64,000 nt of DNA from Sphingopyxis terrae subsp. terrae NBRC 15098 (GCF_001610975.1 NZ_CP013342.1:3109001-3173000), one strand, 5' to 3'. Numbered from the stretch's first letter, positions 16,648-26,076 are shown. Made by a program: numbers and translations. Notes: a model not told the origin generated them from the letters alone.

Positions 16648-17175
16648 CTAGTGCGCCGAAGCGCCGTGGTCAACCGGCTTTGCCCGCGAAAGACGCGCGG
16701 CGAGTTGGCGGACGCTTTGGCCGCTGAGCGGATGGCGCCAGGCGGGTGCGATCATGCGGAGCGGGCCGAGCACGAAATCGCGCACGGTCATTGCCGCGTG
16801 CGGCACGGTGAGCGCCGCATCGCTCCATGCGCCCTCCGACCACAGCAATATGTCGAGGTCGAGCGTGCGTGCGCCCCAGCGCTGGCCGCGCCGCCGTCCG
16901 AAAGCAGCTTCGATGGCTTTCAGCCGATCGAGCATCTCGGGCGGGCTGAGCGGCGAGGCGACGAGCGCGACGGCATTGGCGTAGCGGCGGCGCGAAGGGC
17001 CGATCGGCGCACTCGCGACGATCGGGCTCGCATCGACGGGTTCGATATCGTCGCTTTCGAGCGCGGCGAGTGCTGCGAGCAACACGCGCCGCGGATCACC
17101 GAAACGGACGTGGCAGCGGTTCGAACCAAGGCCGATGGCATAGAGGGGGAGGGGCGTTGCGCTGGTCATGCCCAT
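16648..17175 (-). CDS. folK: 2-amino-4-hydroxy-6-hydroxymethyldihydropteridine diphosphokinase
   Basis: A 175-aa HPPK that transfers pyrophosphate from ATP to hydroxymethyldihydropterin in folate synthesis. IGLGSN near the start, the signature RWGARTLDLDILL and VPHAAMTVRDFVLGPL are present. It starts at 17175 or at the ATG at 17169 two codons in. The gene is divergent from the uracil-DNA glycosylase gene, with only about 17 bp between starts, so their promoters must overlap coding sequence. Confidence 0.93.
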   Translation of the reverse strand: MGMTSATPLPLYAIGLGSNRCHVRFGDPRRVLLAALAALESDDIEPVDASPIVASAPIGPSRRRYANAVALVASPLSPPEMLDRLKAIEAAFGRRRGQRWGARTLDLDILLWSEGAWSDAALTVPHAAMTVRDFVLGPLRMIAPAWRHPLSGQSVRQLAARLSRAKPVDHGASAH

Positions 17176-17192
17176 GCGCCTATCGCAGCGGG

Positions 17193-17882
17193 GTGAAGAT
17201 TGACAGCCCCTTGCCCGGTACCGAGCCGCCGCGCGATTGCCGACGTTGCCCGCGCCTTGTCGGGTTGCGTGCCGCCTGTCGCGTTGAGCATCCCGATTGG
17301 TGGAATGCCCCCGTCTATGCTTTCGGCGACCCCGATGCGTGGCTTGCCATCGCCGGGCTCGCGCCGGGAAAGCACGGCGCCAACCGCACCGGGCGGCCGT
17401 TTACCGGAGATTATGCGGGCGACCTGTTGTTCGAAACGCTCGCCGCCTTCGGGCTCAGCCGCGGCGTCTATGACGGGCAGATCGACGACGGGCTGCGCCT
17501 GGACGGAACGATCATCGTCAACAGCGTCAAATGCCTGCCGCCGCAGAACAAGCCGACGCCCGCCGAAATCGCCGCCTGCCGACCCTATTTCGAGGGACAG
17601 CTCGCGGCGCTGCCACAGGTCAGGGTGCTGATCGCACTCGGCCGAATTGCGCATGACGCGGCGGTTCGCGCTGCGGGCGGACGGCTCGCCGCCTATCGGT
17701 TTGCGCATGGCGCGGTGCATCGCCTGCCCGACGGGCGCCATCTGGTCGATAGCTATCACTGCTCGCGCTACAACACGAACACCGGGCGACTGACGCCGGC
17801 GATGTTCGCCGACGTCTTTCGCACCGCCGTCGCATTGCGCGATCAGACCAGTGGGCGGAATTCGTCGACGACGGCGCGGTAA
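17193..17882 (+). CDS. Type 5 (UDGb) uracil-DNA glycosylase
   Basis: A 229-aa Fe-S uracil-DNA glycosylase of family 5. Motif A is GLAPGKHGANRTGRPFTGD and the C-terminal motif DSYHCSRYNTNTGRLTP corresponds to the family HCSxxNTxTGRLT. Likely 4Fe-4S ligands are the CRRC pair near the start plus cysteines in VKCLPPQNK and AACRPYF. It removes uracil and some deaminated purines from DNA. I take GTG at 17193 as start because the cysteine motif follows closely; the frame is open to 17070 inside folK. Its last 40 bp overlap the convergent rppH gene. Confidence 0.92.
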   Translation: MKIDSPLPGTEPPRDCRRCPRLVGLRAACRVEHPDWWNAPVYAFGDPDAWLAIAGLAPGKHGANRTGRPFTGDYAGDLLFETLAAFGLSRGVYDGQIDDGLRLDGTIIVNSVKCLPPQNKPTPAEIAACRPYFEGQLAALPQVRVLIALGRIAHDAAVRAAGGRLAAYRFAHGAVHRLPDGRHLVDSYHCSRYNTNTGRLTPAMFADVFRTAVALRDQTSGRNSSTTAR

Positions 17883-18319
17883 AGCTGGCGCTTGAACGGG
17901 ACGATCAGCCGTTCGAGCTCGTCGAGTTCGGCCCAGCGCCAGGCGCGAAATTCCTGATGCTGGGTCGCGATATCGACATCGCTATCCTCGCCCATGAAGC
18001 GCATCAGGAACCACGACTGGCGCTGACCGCGATATTTCCCGCCCCACATCTTGCCCATCAGATGGTCGGGCAGGTCGTAGAAATGCTCGGTCTTGCTGCG
18101 CGCGATGATATCGACCAGTCCGGCATGGACGCCGGTTTCCTCGCTGAGTTCGCGGATTGCGGCATCTTCGGCATCCTCGCCGGGATCGATGCCACCTTGC
18201 GGCATCTGCCACGCGTCCTCGGCCGAATCGAGTCGCTGGCCGACAAAGACACGGCCATGACGATTGGCGAGCATCACCCCGGCGCAGGGGCGATAGGGAA
18301 GGGCGCTGGCGTCGATCAT
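17843..18319 (-). CDS. rppH: RNA pyrophosphohydrolase (Nudix)
   Basis: A 158-aa Nudix hydrolase with RPCAGVML, WQMPQGGIDPGED and the Nudix box reading through REL-x-EETGV, as in RppH/NudH. It converts 5'-triphosphate RNA ends to monophosphate and triggers decay, or cleaves dinucleoside polyphosphates. Its ATG at 18319 overlaps the stop of the upstream esterase gene by 4 bp (ATGA). The 3' end overlaps the convergent glycosylase gene by 40 bp. Confidence 0.93.
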   Translation of the reverse strand: MIDASALPYRPCAGVMLANRHGRVFVGQRLDSAEDAWQMPQGGIDPGEDAEDAAIRELSEETGVHAGLVDIIARSKTEHFYDLPDHLMGKMWGGKYRGQRQSWFLMRFMGEDSDVDIATQHQEFRAWRWAELDELERLIVPFKRQLYRAVVDEFRPLV

Positions 18320-19257
18320 GCGGTCGCTTCGGCGACCATCGCCTTGAGGACGGTCAGATTGCCGCGGATGTCGTCCTTGGCACTCGGGATGCCCTGCGCC
18401 AGACAGATATAGCCGTGGATGGTGCCCGCGGCCTCGCGGTAGGTCGTCGGCACCCCGGCGGCGATCAGCTTGCCGGCATAAGCGCGGCCCTGATCGCGCA
18501 GGGGATCGAGCCCCGCGGTCACAAGCAGGGTCGGCGGCAGGCCGGCGGCGTCGAAATCGATCGGCGATGCGCGGCGATCGGCGGGATCGGCGGCATAATG
18601 ATCGCCGAACCAGGTCATGCCGCCTTCGGTGAGCAGATAGCCATCCTTGAAATCGCGATAGCTTTGCCAGTCCTGATGCGTCGTGACCGCCGGATAGATC
18701 GGATGGATCGCGACCACCGGCTTCGCGGCTGGCGTATCGCGCAGCGCGAGCGCGGTCGCGATGGTCAGATTGCCGCCCGCGCTGTCGCCCGACAGGACCA
18801 GCCCGGTGCAAGGAATATCGTCGGCGACCCAGCGCGTCGCCGCTTCGCAATCCTCGGGCGCCGCAGGGAAGGGGTGTTCGGGTGCGAGGCGATAGTCGAC
18901 GGCGATCACCGGCATGTCGAGCTGACGCGCCGCTTCGGCGCAATAGGGATCGTGCGTGTCGAGATCGCCGATCACCCAGCCGCCGCCATGGTAGAAGACC
19001 ATGACCGGGCCGGGCTCGCGATCGGGACGGTTGTCATAGATGCGGATCGGAATCTCACCGGCGGGTCCGGGAATGGTGCGATCCTCGACCTTCGCGATCG
19101 CGCCGCGCGGCACGTCGGCCATCTGGCCCATCACGCGCATCATCTCGCGCCCCGCCTCGGGCGGCATCTCTTCCATCTTGGGGCCTTCCTGGGCGTTGAG
19201 GAAGGCAAGAAAGGCCGCCACATCGGGGCGAACATAAGGAGTCGTGCCGTCGGTCAT
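18316..19257 (-). CDS. Alpha/beta hydrolase, hormone-sensitive lipase family
   Basis: A 313-aa esterase. The oxyanion motif is YHGGGWVIGD, the nucleophile elbow GDSAGGN, followed by DPLRD and the histidine in IHGY, giving a complete triad of family IV (HSL) esterases. Members hydrolyse short acyl esters in the cytoplasm. It precedes and overlaps rppH; the pairing may be incidental. No signal peptide is visible. The ATG at 19257 starts just before a conserved-looking N-terminal cap region. Confidence 0.9.
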   Translation of the reverse strand: MTDGTTPYVRPDVAAFLAFLNAQEGPKMEEMPPEAGREMMRVMGQMADVPRGAIAKVEDRTIPGPAGEIPIRIYDNRPDREPGPVMVFYHGGGWVIGDLDTHDPYCAEAARQLDMPVIAVDYRLAPEHPFPAAPEDCEAATRWVADDIPCTGLVLSGDSAGGNLTIATALALRDTPAAKPVVAIHPIYPAVTTHQDWQSYRDFKDGYLLTEGGMTWFGDHYAADPADRRASPIDFDAAGLPPTLLVTAGLDPLRDQGRAYAGKLIAAGVPTTYREAAGTIHGYICLAQGIPSAKDDIRGNLTVLKAMVAEATA

Positions 19258-19454
19258 CCGTCATATCCCTTTGCTATGTTGTTGCCGCTGCTATTCGCCA
19301 TCGGGTGGCATAATTCAATGGCAATTGGAAACTGATTGCGGCAGGCGCGCGCCGATCCGCTTTGCAGCGCACAAATTTTTCTGAATTGCGGGCGGCGTAA
19401 GACGGGCCTAGGCCCATTCCGGTAATTCGCAGGACTCTAAAGGCAGAACAGAAA

Positions 19455-21317
19455 ATGGCGACAGTGGTCGAGGACCGGGCCGAAGATCGGCAGTCCCCCC
19501 TTTCCGACGCAGTGGTGGTTCGTTTCGCGGGCGACAGCGGCGACGGGATGCAGCTGACCGGTGGTCAGTTCACGCTTTCGACGGCGCTCGCGGGCAATGA
19601 CCTGGCGACTTTCCCTGATTTTCCGGCCGAAATCCGCGCGCCGCAGGGCACGCTGTTCGGTGTTTCGGCGTTCCAGATCAATTTCGGGTCGAGCGAGATC
19701 ACGACCGCGGGCGACGCCCCCGACGTGCTCGTCGCGATGAACCCCGCGGCGCTCAAGACCAATGTCGGCGTACTCAAGCTGGGCGGCCTGATCATCGCCG
19801 ACGAAGGCGAATTCAACGACCGCAATCTCGCCAAGGCGAAATATGACGCCAACCCGCTCGAGGATGGCAGCCTTGCGAAATGGCAGCTTCTGAAGCTCAA
19901 CATCAGTCAGGCGACGATGGATGCGGTCAAGCCGTTCGGGCTCGGCAACAAGGAAGCGCTGCGCTGCAAGAATATGTGGACGCTCGGCCTTGCGCTGTGG
20001 ATGTTCGACCGCGACCGCCAGCCGCTGATCGAGTGGCTGAAGGCGAAATTCGCCAAGGATCCCAATCTTGCCGAAGCGAATATCGCGGCGCTCAATGCGG
20101 GCCATGCCTATGGCGAAACCGCCGAACTCGCGGGACCGCTCAAGCAGCATCATGTCGCGCCGGCGCCCGCCGAACCCGGCCTCTATCGTACGCTGACCGG
20201 CGCCGAGGGCATCGCGCTCGGCCTTGTCGCCGGGGCGCAGCTTGCGCATCTGCCGATGTTCTTCGGCGGCTATCCGATCACGCCCGCATCGGCAATCCTC
20301 CACCATCTGTCGCGGCTCAAGGAATATGACGTCACGACCTTTCAGGCCGAGGATGAAATCGCCGCCATCTGTTCGGCAATCGGTGCGAGCTACGCAGGGT
20401 CGCTGGGCGTCACCAGCTCGTCGGGACCGGGTATCGCGCTGAAGGGCGAGGCAATGGGCCTCGCGATCATGACCGAACTGCCGCTCGTCATCGTCAATTC
20501 GCAGCGTGGCGGCCCGTCGACGGGCCTGCCGACCAAGACCGAACAGTCGGATCTCTATCAGGCTGTCTATGGCCGCAACGGCGATGCGCCGATGCCGGTG
20601 ATCGCCGCGCGCTCGCCTGGTGACGCGTTCGAATGCGCGATCGAGGCGTGCCGGATCGCGGTCCAATATATGACGCCGGTGATGTTGCTGACCGACGGCT
20701 ATATCGCCAACGCGGCCGAGCCGTGGAAAGTCCCCGACCTGACCGCCTATGAAGCCTTCCCGGTCGAATTTCTGACCCAGGTACCGGAAGGCGGCTTCAA
20801 ACCCTATGGCCGCGACGAAAAGCTCGCGCGCCCGTGGGTGAAGCCGGGTACGCCCGACCTGTTGCACCGGATCGGCGGGATCGAGAAAGAGATCGACACC
20901 GGTCACATCAATTATGCGCCCGAAAATCACCAGGCGATGACCGACATTCGCAAGGCGAAGATCGACGGGGTCAAGGTTCCCGACCAGATCGTCGAACTCG
21001 GCGCCGAGGGCGGCAAGCTTGCGATCGTCGGCTGGGGATCGACCTATGGCCCGATCCATCAGGCGGTGCGCCGCAAGCGCGCCGAAGGGAAGGACGTCAG
21101 CCAGATTCACCTGCGCCATATCTGGCCGCTCCCCGCCAATCTGGGCGAATTGCTCAAAAGCTATGACAAGGTGATCGTGCCCGAAATGAACACGGGCCAG
21201 CTCAAGACGGTGCTGCGCGACCAGTATCTGGTCGATGCCAAGCCGCTCAACAAGGTGTCGGGCCAGCCCTTCCGGATTGCCGAAATCGAAGCTGCCATCG
21301 AGGAGGCGCTCCAGTGA
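19455..21317 (+). CDS. korA: 2-oxoglutarate:ferredoxin oxidoreductase, alpha subunit (gamma-alpha fusion)
   Basis: A 620-aa subunit in which the gamma domain comes first (residues ~20-190, VVRFAGDSGDGMQLTGGQF) and the alpha pyrimidine-binding domain second (TGAEGIALG, FFGGYPITPASAIL, TSSSGPGIALKGEA, NSQRGGPSTGLPTKTEQSD). The C-terminal part has VGWGSTYGPIHQAV. With the beta subunit it interconverts 2-oxoacids plus CoA and acyl-CoA plus CO2, reducing ferredoxin. The order gamma-alpha then beta and lengths fit KorAB-type enzymes found also in aerobes. The next gene overlaps by 4 bp. Its promoter is not clear; a GGGCCTAGGCCC palindrome lies at 19404-19415. Confidence 0.92.
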   Translation: MATVVEDRAEDRQSPLSDAVVVRFAGDSGDGMQLTGGQFTLSTALAGNDLATFPDFPAEIRAPQGTLFGVSAFQINFGSSEITTAGDAPDVLVAMNPAALKTNVGVLKLGGLIIADEGEFNDRNLAKAKYDANPLEDGSLAKWQLLKLNISQATMDAVKPFGLGNKEALRCKNMWTLGLALWMFDRDRQPLIEWLKAKFAKDPNLAEANIAALNAGHAYGETAELAGPLKQHHVAPAPAEPGLYRTLTGAEGIALGLVAGAQLAHLPMFFGGYPITPASAILHHLSRLKEYDVTTFQAEDEIAAICSAIGASYAGSLGVTSSSGPGIALKGEAMGLAIMTELPLVIVNSQRGGPSTGLPTKTEQSDLYQAVYGRNGDAPMPVIAARSPGDAFECAIEACRIAVQYMTPVMLLTDGYIANAAEPWKVPDLTAYEAFPVEFLTQVPEGGFKPYGRDEKLARPWVKPGTPDLLHRIGGIEKEIDTGHINYAPENHQAMTDIRKAKIDGVKVPDQIVELGAEGGKLAIVGWGSTYGPIHQAVRRKRAEGKDVSQIHLRHIWPLPANLGELLKSYDKVIVPEMNTGQLKTVLRDQYLVDAKPLNKVSGQPFRIAEIEAAIEEALQ

Positions 21318-22351
21318 ACGAGATGACGACCATCGCCCGCACGACGACGCTCAAGGATTGGGAAACCGATCAGGAAGTGCGCTGGTGCCCCGGCTGCGGC
21401 GACTATGCGATCCTGAAGGCGGTGCAGCGCACCCTGCCCGAAATTGGCGCAGTGCCCGAAAGCACCGTGTTCATCAGCGGGATCGGCTGCTCGTCGCGCT
21501 TTCCCTATTATGTCGAAAGCTACGGCTTCCATACGATCCATGGCCGTGCGCCGGCGTTCGCGACGGGGCTGAAGCTTGCCAATCCCGAACTCGACGTGTG
21601 GATCGTCACCGGCGACGGCGATGGTCTGTCGATCGGCGGCAATCACACGATGCACCTCATCCGGCGGAACCTCGATTGCCAGATCATGCTGTTCAACAAC
21701 GAGATTTACGGGCTGACCAAGGGCCAATATTCGCCTACCAGCCGCGTCGGCACCAACAGCCCGTCGACCCCGTTCGGCTCGGTCGACCGCCCGGCGCAGC
21801 CCTGCGCCTTCGCACTCGGCGCGGGCGCCCGCTTCGTTGCGCGCGGCTTCGATGTGTCGAAGGAACTGCCGAATGTTCTGAAAGCGGCCCATGCGCACAA
21901 GGGCGCGGCCTTTATCGAAATCTTCCAGAACTGCATCGTCTATAACAAGGACGTGTTCCAGGATTTCGCCGCGCCGAAGGGCGCTGAAGACCGCCAGCTC
22001 TGGCTCCAGAACGGGGAACCGATGCTGTTTGCCAAGGGCGCGAAGGGCATCGCGCTCGATCAGGAGGCGCTGACGCTCAAGGTCGTCGATGTCGTCGATG
22101 GCGACTGGCAGGCAGCGGGCGTGATCGTCCACGACGTCACCAACCGCAGCGTCGCGCACATGCTCGTGGAAATGCGCTTCGGCGAATTCCCGATGGCGCT
22201 CGGTGTCCTCTACGACGATCCGCGTCCGACTTTCGAAGCCGACGTATGGCGCCAGAACAAGGCGGCGGCTGAGGGCAAGAAGGCCGATCTGCAGAGCCTG
22301 CTCAAGAAAGGGCAGACCTGGACGGTCAGCGAAGGCGGGCCCGATCTCTGA
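21314..22351 (+). CDS. korB: 2-oxoglutarate:ferredoxin oxidoreductase, beta subunit
   Basis: A 345-aa thiamine diphosphate-binding subunit. RWCPGCGDYAIL carries the Fe-S cysteine pair, GIGCSSRFPYY a third cysteine, and TGDGDGLSIGGNH is the thiamine diphosphate/Mg site; NNEIYGLTKGQYSPTS is typical of KorB. Start GTG at 21314 overlaps the korA stop (GTGA), with ATG at 21323 as alternative. It pairs with KorA. No ferredoxin gene is next to it. Confidence 0.93.
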   Translation: MNEMTTIARTTTLKDWETDQEVRWCPGCGDYAILKAVQRTLPEIGAVPESTVFISGIGCSSRFPYYVESYGFHTIHGRAPAFATGLKLANPELDVWIVTGDGDGLSIGGNHTMHLIRRNLDCQIMLFNNEIYGLTKGQYSPTSRVGTNSPSTPFGSVDRPAQPCAFALGAGARFVARGFDVSKELPNVLKAAHAHKGAAFIEIFQNCIVYNKDVFQDFAAPKGAEDRQLWLQNGEPMLFAKGAKGIALDQEALTLKVVDVVDGDWQAAGVIVHDVTNRSVAHMLVEMRFGEFPMALGVLYDDPRPTFEADVWRQNKAAAEGKKADLQSLLKKGQTWTVSEGGPDL

Positions 22352-22391
22352 TCGCTTGCGGTCGATGCGCGCGTCGGCTTTATAGGGGCGC

Positions 22392-23339
22392 ATGGACAAT
22401 CTGACCCACAGCCTCGTCGGCGCGGTTCTTGGGCAAATGGGGCTCAAGAAAAAGACCGCGCTGGCGATGCCGACGCTGATCCTCGCCGCGAACCTGCCCG
22501 ACATCGATGCAAGCTGCGCCTTTTATGGCGTCGAATCGCTCGCGATGCGCCGCGGGATCACCCATGGGCCGATCGCGCTGCTTTTGCTGCCGGTCCTGCT
22601 CTGGGCGGCGATGATCGCCTTCGACCGCTGGCAGACGCGGCGGGGAACGCGGCCCGCTACAAGGCCGCCCTTGCATCGCGGCTGGTTGCTCGCGCTCGCC
22701 TATATCGGGTGCCTCAGCCACCCGGCGCTCGACTGGCTCAACAACTATGGCGTGCGGCTGCTCGAACCGTTCAGCCACCGTTGGTTCTATGGCGATACGC
22801 TGTTCATCATCGACCTGTGGATATGGCTGGCGCTCGGCCTGTCGGTCTGGCTGTCGCTGCGACGCGAACGGCGCGGGGCGCCTGACTGGCGACGTCCGGC
22901 TTGGATCGGTTTCACTGCCGTTTGCGCTTATATCTTCGCCAACGGTGTCATGACGGGGCAGGCCGAGGCGCAGGCGGCCGACCTGCTGCGCCGGAGCGGA
23001 CAAGGCGGCGCGCTGGTCGTCGCGAGCCCGCCGCCGATCGCCTTCTGGCGGCGCGATATCTTTTGGCGCGGGGGCGGGCGCTATGGCAGCGGCGCCTATG
23101 CGCTGGGGCAGGGGAGCACGGTGGAGCCGGGGGTTCCGTCGGGCATGGACGACATGCGCCTCCGCGCGTGGTTGAAGTCCGATCCGCCCGCGCGCGCCTT
23201 CCTTTTCTGGGCACGGATGCCGGTCGCGACGCGCGACGGCGATGCGATCGTCCTGCACGATCAGCGCTATATGCAGCCGCTGGCGCGCGACCAGTTCACG
23301 GTGCGCGTGACCGCACCCGATACCGCCAGCTATCCCTGA
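22392..23339 (+). CDS. Membrane-bound metal-dependent hydrolase, YdjM/DUF457-like
   Basis: A 315-aa inner-membrane protein. The N-terminus DNLTHSLVGAVLG with ANLPDID and RRGITHGPIALL matches the conserved His/Asp residues of the YdjM family, and at least four hydrophobic helices follow. The stop overlaps the photolyase ATG by one base (TGATG), suggesting coupled translation. Relatives are DNA-damage induced in enterobacteria, but the biochemical role is unknown. The C-terminal ~110 residues are soluble. Confidence 0.8.
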   Translation: MDNLTHSLVGAVLGQMGLKKKTALAMPTLILAANLPDIDASCAFYGVESLAMRRGITHGPIALLLLPVLLWAAMIAFDRWQTRRGTRPATRPPLHRGWLLALAYIGCLSHPALDWLNNYGVRLLEPFSHRWFYGDTLFIIDLWIWLALGLSVWLSLRRERRGAPDWRRPAWIGFTAVCAYIFANGVMTGQAEAQAADLLRRSGQGGALVVASPPPIAFWRRDIFWRGGGRYGSGAYALGQGSTVEPGVPSGMDDMRLRAWLKSDPPARAFLFWARMPVATRDGDAIVLHDQRYMQPLARDQFTVRVTAPDTASYP

Positions 23340-24727
23340 TGGCGCCGCCGACGATCCTGTGGTTTCGCCGCGATCTGCGGCTCGCCGATCAGGCGGCGCT
23401 TGTCGCTGCGGCGACGTCGGGTCCGGTCATTCCCGTCTATATTCTCGACGACGAAACGCCGCGGCACCGCGCGATGGGCGGCGCGTCGCGTTGGTGGCTG
23501 CATCACAGCCTCGCGCGACTCGACGAAAGCCTGCGCGCGCGCGGTTCGCGGTTGATCCTGCGGCGCGGCAAGTGCGAGGACGAACTGGCGAAGATTGCCG
23601 AGGAGAGCGGGGCCGGCGCCGTGCATTGCCTCCGTCATTACGAGCCGTGGTGGCGCAATGCCGAGCGCGCGGTCGCGAAGCGCCTCGATCTCGTTTGTCA
23701 CGACGGCAATTACCTCGCGCCGCCGGGATCGGTGAAGACTGGCAGCGGCGGCCTCTATAAAATCTACACCCCCTTCTGGCGCGCGCTGCGCGATCATATG
23801 CCGCCGCCTGCGCCCGTGGATGCCCCCGAAGGCCTCGATGCGCCCGACCGCTGGCCGGCGTCGGACCGACTCGACGATTGGGAACTGCTGCCGTCACGCC
23901 CCAATTGGGCGACGGGGTTCGAAGGCGAATGGACGCCGGGCGAACCGGGCGCGCACGCGCGGCTCGGCGCGTTCGCGGGCATCGCGGCACGCTATGATGA
24001 GCAGCGGAACCTGCCCGCGATCGTAGGCAGTTCGCGCCTGTCGCCGCATCTTCACTTCGGCGAGATTTCGCCCGCCGCGATCTGGCATGCCGTTGCAGAC
24101 GCAGGGGGATCGGTCGATGTGTTCTTGGCCGAGATCGGGTGGCGCGACTATGCGCAGACGGTGATCTTGCAATATCCCGATTACGGCGCCCGCAGTGCCC
24201 GCGAAGCCTTCGATACCGCGCTGTCCTGGCGGAGCGGCGAGGAGGCCGACGCCGATTTCGCCGCCTGGCAACAGGGACGCACGGGCTATCCGATCGTCGA
24301 TGCCGGCATACGGCAGCTCTGGGCAACCGGCTGGATGCACAATCGCGTCCGCATGATCGCCGCGAGTTTCCTCATCAAGCATCTGCTCATCGACTGGCGG
24401 CGCGGCGAACAATGGTTTTGGGATACGCTGGTCGATGCCGATTACGCGTCCAATGCGGTGAATTGGCAGTGGGTCGCGGGGTCGGGTGTCGACTCGAACA
24501 TGTTTCCGCGCATCATGGCACCGCTTACCCAGTCGGAGAAATTCGATGCCGCCGCCTATATCCGCCAATGGGTGCCCGAACTGGCCGATATCGGCGATGC
24601 CGCAATCCACGATCCCGATGAATTCGGTCGCCGTCCGCGAAGCTATCCCCCGAAAATCATTGGGCATCGCGAAGCCCGCGCGCGGGCGCTGGCGGCTTAT
24701 GACGTCATGAAGGCCGACGACAACTGA
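23339..24727 (+). CDS. phrB: Deoxyribodipyrimidine photolyase
   Basis: A 462-aa class I cyclobutane pyrimidine dimer photolyase that uses light and FADH- to split dimers. LWFRRDLRLADQAAL begins the antenna-binding domain; the FAD-binding part includes GSSRLSPHLHFGEISP, GRTGYPIVDAGIRQL, TGWMHNRVRMI, and DYASNAVNWQWVAGSG. The ATG at 23339 overlaps the preceding stop. The neighbouring cyclopropane fatty acid synthase gene suggests a light or singlet-oxygen stress cluster. Confidence 0.95.
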   Translation: MAPPTILWFRRDLRLADQAALVAAATSGPVIPVYILDDETPRHRAMGGASRWWLHHSLARLDESLRARGSRLILRRGKCEDELAKIAEESGAGAVHCLRHYEPWWRNAERAVAKRLDLVCHDGNYLAPPGSVKTGSGGLYKIYTPFWRALRDHMPPPAPVDAPEGLDAPDRWPASDRLDDWELLPSRPNWATGFEGEWTPGEPGAHARLGAFAGIAARYDEQRNLPAIVGSSRLSPHLHFGEISPAAIWHAVADAGGSVDVFLAEIGWRDYAQTVILQYPDYGARSAREAFDTALSWRSGEEADADFAAWQQGRTGYPIVDAGIRQLWATGWMHNRVRMIAASFLIKHLLIDWRRGEQWFWDTLVDADYASNAVNWQWVAGSGVDSNMFPRIMAPLTQSEKFDAAAYIRQWVPELADIGDAAIHDPDEFGRRPRSYPPKIIGHREARARALAAYDVMKADDN

Positions 24728-24762
24728 TTGTCATGGCGCAGGTTTTGCGGCAGGGAATGCTA

Positions 24763-26046
24763 ATGAACACCCATGTCAGCCCCCGTCGCGGCAAAGCGCT
24801 TCTTCGCGCCGACAGGGCTTTTCGGTCGGGTGGTTTCATCGCGCGCCTCGTCGGCCGCGCCCCGTCGGCGCTGTTTCATCGCCTGCTCGACCGCATCGAT
24901 GCGGGGCTGGGCAAGGGGACGCTGGAGGGACATCTGCCCGACGGCAGCGTGCGCATCCTGGGCGGACGGGGCAAGGGGCCGACCGCGATCGTTCATCTGA
25001 AAAGCTGGTCGGCGCTGGTGCGGCTCGCGATGTCGGGATCGGTCGGTTGGTACCTGGCCTGGGATCTGGGCGAATGGAGTTCGCCCGATCCGGTCCCGCT
25101 GTTCGATCTGTTCATGCGCAATGGCGAAACGCTGGGCAATGTCGCGCGCTCGCGCGGGCCGCTGCACTGGATCAATCGCGCCGCCCATATCGTCAATCGC
25201 AACAGCCGCCGCGGTTCGAAGCGCAATATTCTGGCGCATTATGATCTGGGCAATGATTTCTACCGGCTGTGGCTCGACAGCGGACTTAATTATTCGAGTG
25301 CCTTGTTCACCGACCTTAGCATGACGCTGGAAGAGGCGCAGGAGGTCAAGGTCGATGCGATCCTCGACAGGCTCGACCTGCGGTCGGGGACGCGGCTGCT
25401 CGAAATCGGCTGCGGCTGGGGCGCACTCGCCGAACGCGCGGTCGAGCGCCACGATGTTCTCTACACCGGTATCACCCTGTCGCCGTCGCAGGCGGAGGTG
25501 GCCGAGGCGCGATTGCAGGCGGTTGATCTTTCGGGGCGTTCGCGTGTCGAAATCTGCGATTATCGGGACGCCAAGGGCCCCTATGACGCGATTGCGAGCG
25601 TCGAAATGGTCGAGGCGGTGGGGCAGGCCTATTGGCCGGCCTATCTCGACGCGATCGCGCGGCTGCTCCGCCCCGGCGGCAAGGCGGCGATCCAGTATAT
25701 CGCGATCAACGACGCGCTGTTCGAACGCTATGCGGCGAGCAGCGACTTCATTCAGGCCTATATTTTCCCCGGCGGTTGCCTGATTTCCGAAAGTCGCTTC
25801 CGGGCCTTGGCCGAAGCGCGCGGGCTGGCATGGGGCAATGTGCGCCACTTCGGCGGCGGCTATGCCGAGACGCTGCGCCAGTGGCGCGAACGTTTCGACG
25901 AGGCGGTGTCGGCGGGGCAACTCCCGTCGGGCTTTGACGAACGCTTCATCCGTCTGTGGCGCTATTATCTGCAATATTGCGAAGGCGGCTTTCGCGGCGG
26001 CGGGATCGACGTCGCGCAGGTCACGCTGGAAAAGATCGACGGATAG
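24763..26046 (+). CDS. cfa: Cyclopropane-fatty-acyl-phospholipid synthase
   Basis: A 427-aa SAM-dependent methyltransferase that adds a methylene group across double bonds of membrane phospholipids. NILAHYDLGNDFY, SGLNYSSALF, and LEIGCGWGALAE (SAM site) are diagnostic, followed by TLSPSQAE-like and VEMVEAVG segments. The ATG at 24763 is preceded by CAGGGA about eight bases away; an in-frame ATG at 24733 gives ten extra residues. It follows the photolyase gene by 35 bp and is probably cotranscribed. Confidence 0.92.
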   Translation: MNTHVSPRRGKALLRADRAFRSGGFIARLVGRAPSALFHRLLDRIDAGLGKGTLEGHLPDGSVRILGGRGKGPTAIVHLKSWSALVRLAMSGSVGWYLAWDLGEWSSPDPVPLFDLFMRNGETLGNVARSRGPLHWINRAAHIVNRNSRRGSKRNILAHYDLGNDFYRLWLDSGLNYSSALFTDLSMTLEEAQEVKVDAILDRLDLRSGTRLLEIGCGWGALAERAVERHDVLYTGITLSPSQAEVAEARLQAVDLSGRSRVEICDYRDAKGPYDAIASVEMVEAVGQAYWPAYLDAIARLLRPGGKAAIQYIAINDALFERYAASSDFIQAYIFPGGCLISESRFRALAEARGLAWGNVRHFGGGYAETLRQWRERFDEAVSAGQLPSGFDERFIRLWRYYLQYCEGGFRGGGIDVAQVTLEKIDG

Positions 26047-26076
26047 TCGACTGTAATCGAGAAGAGGGAGAGGGGA

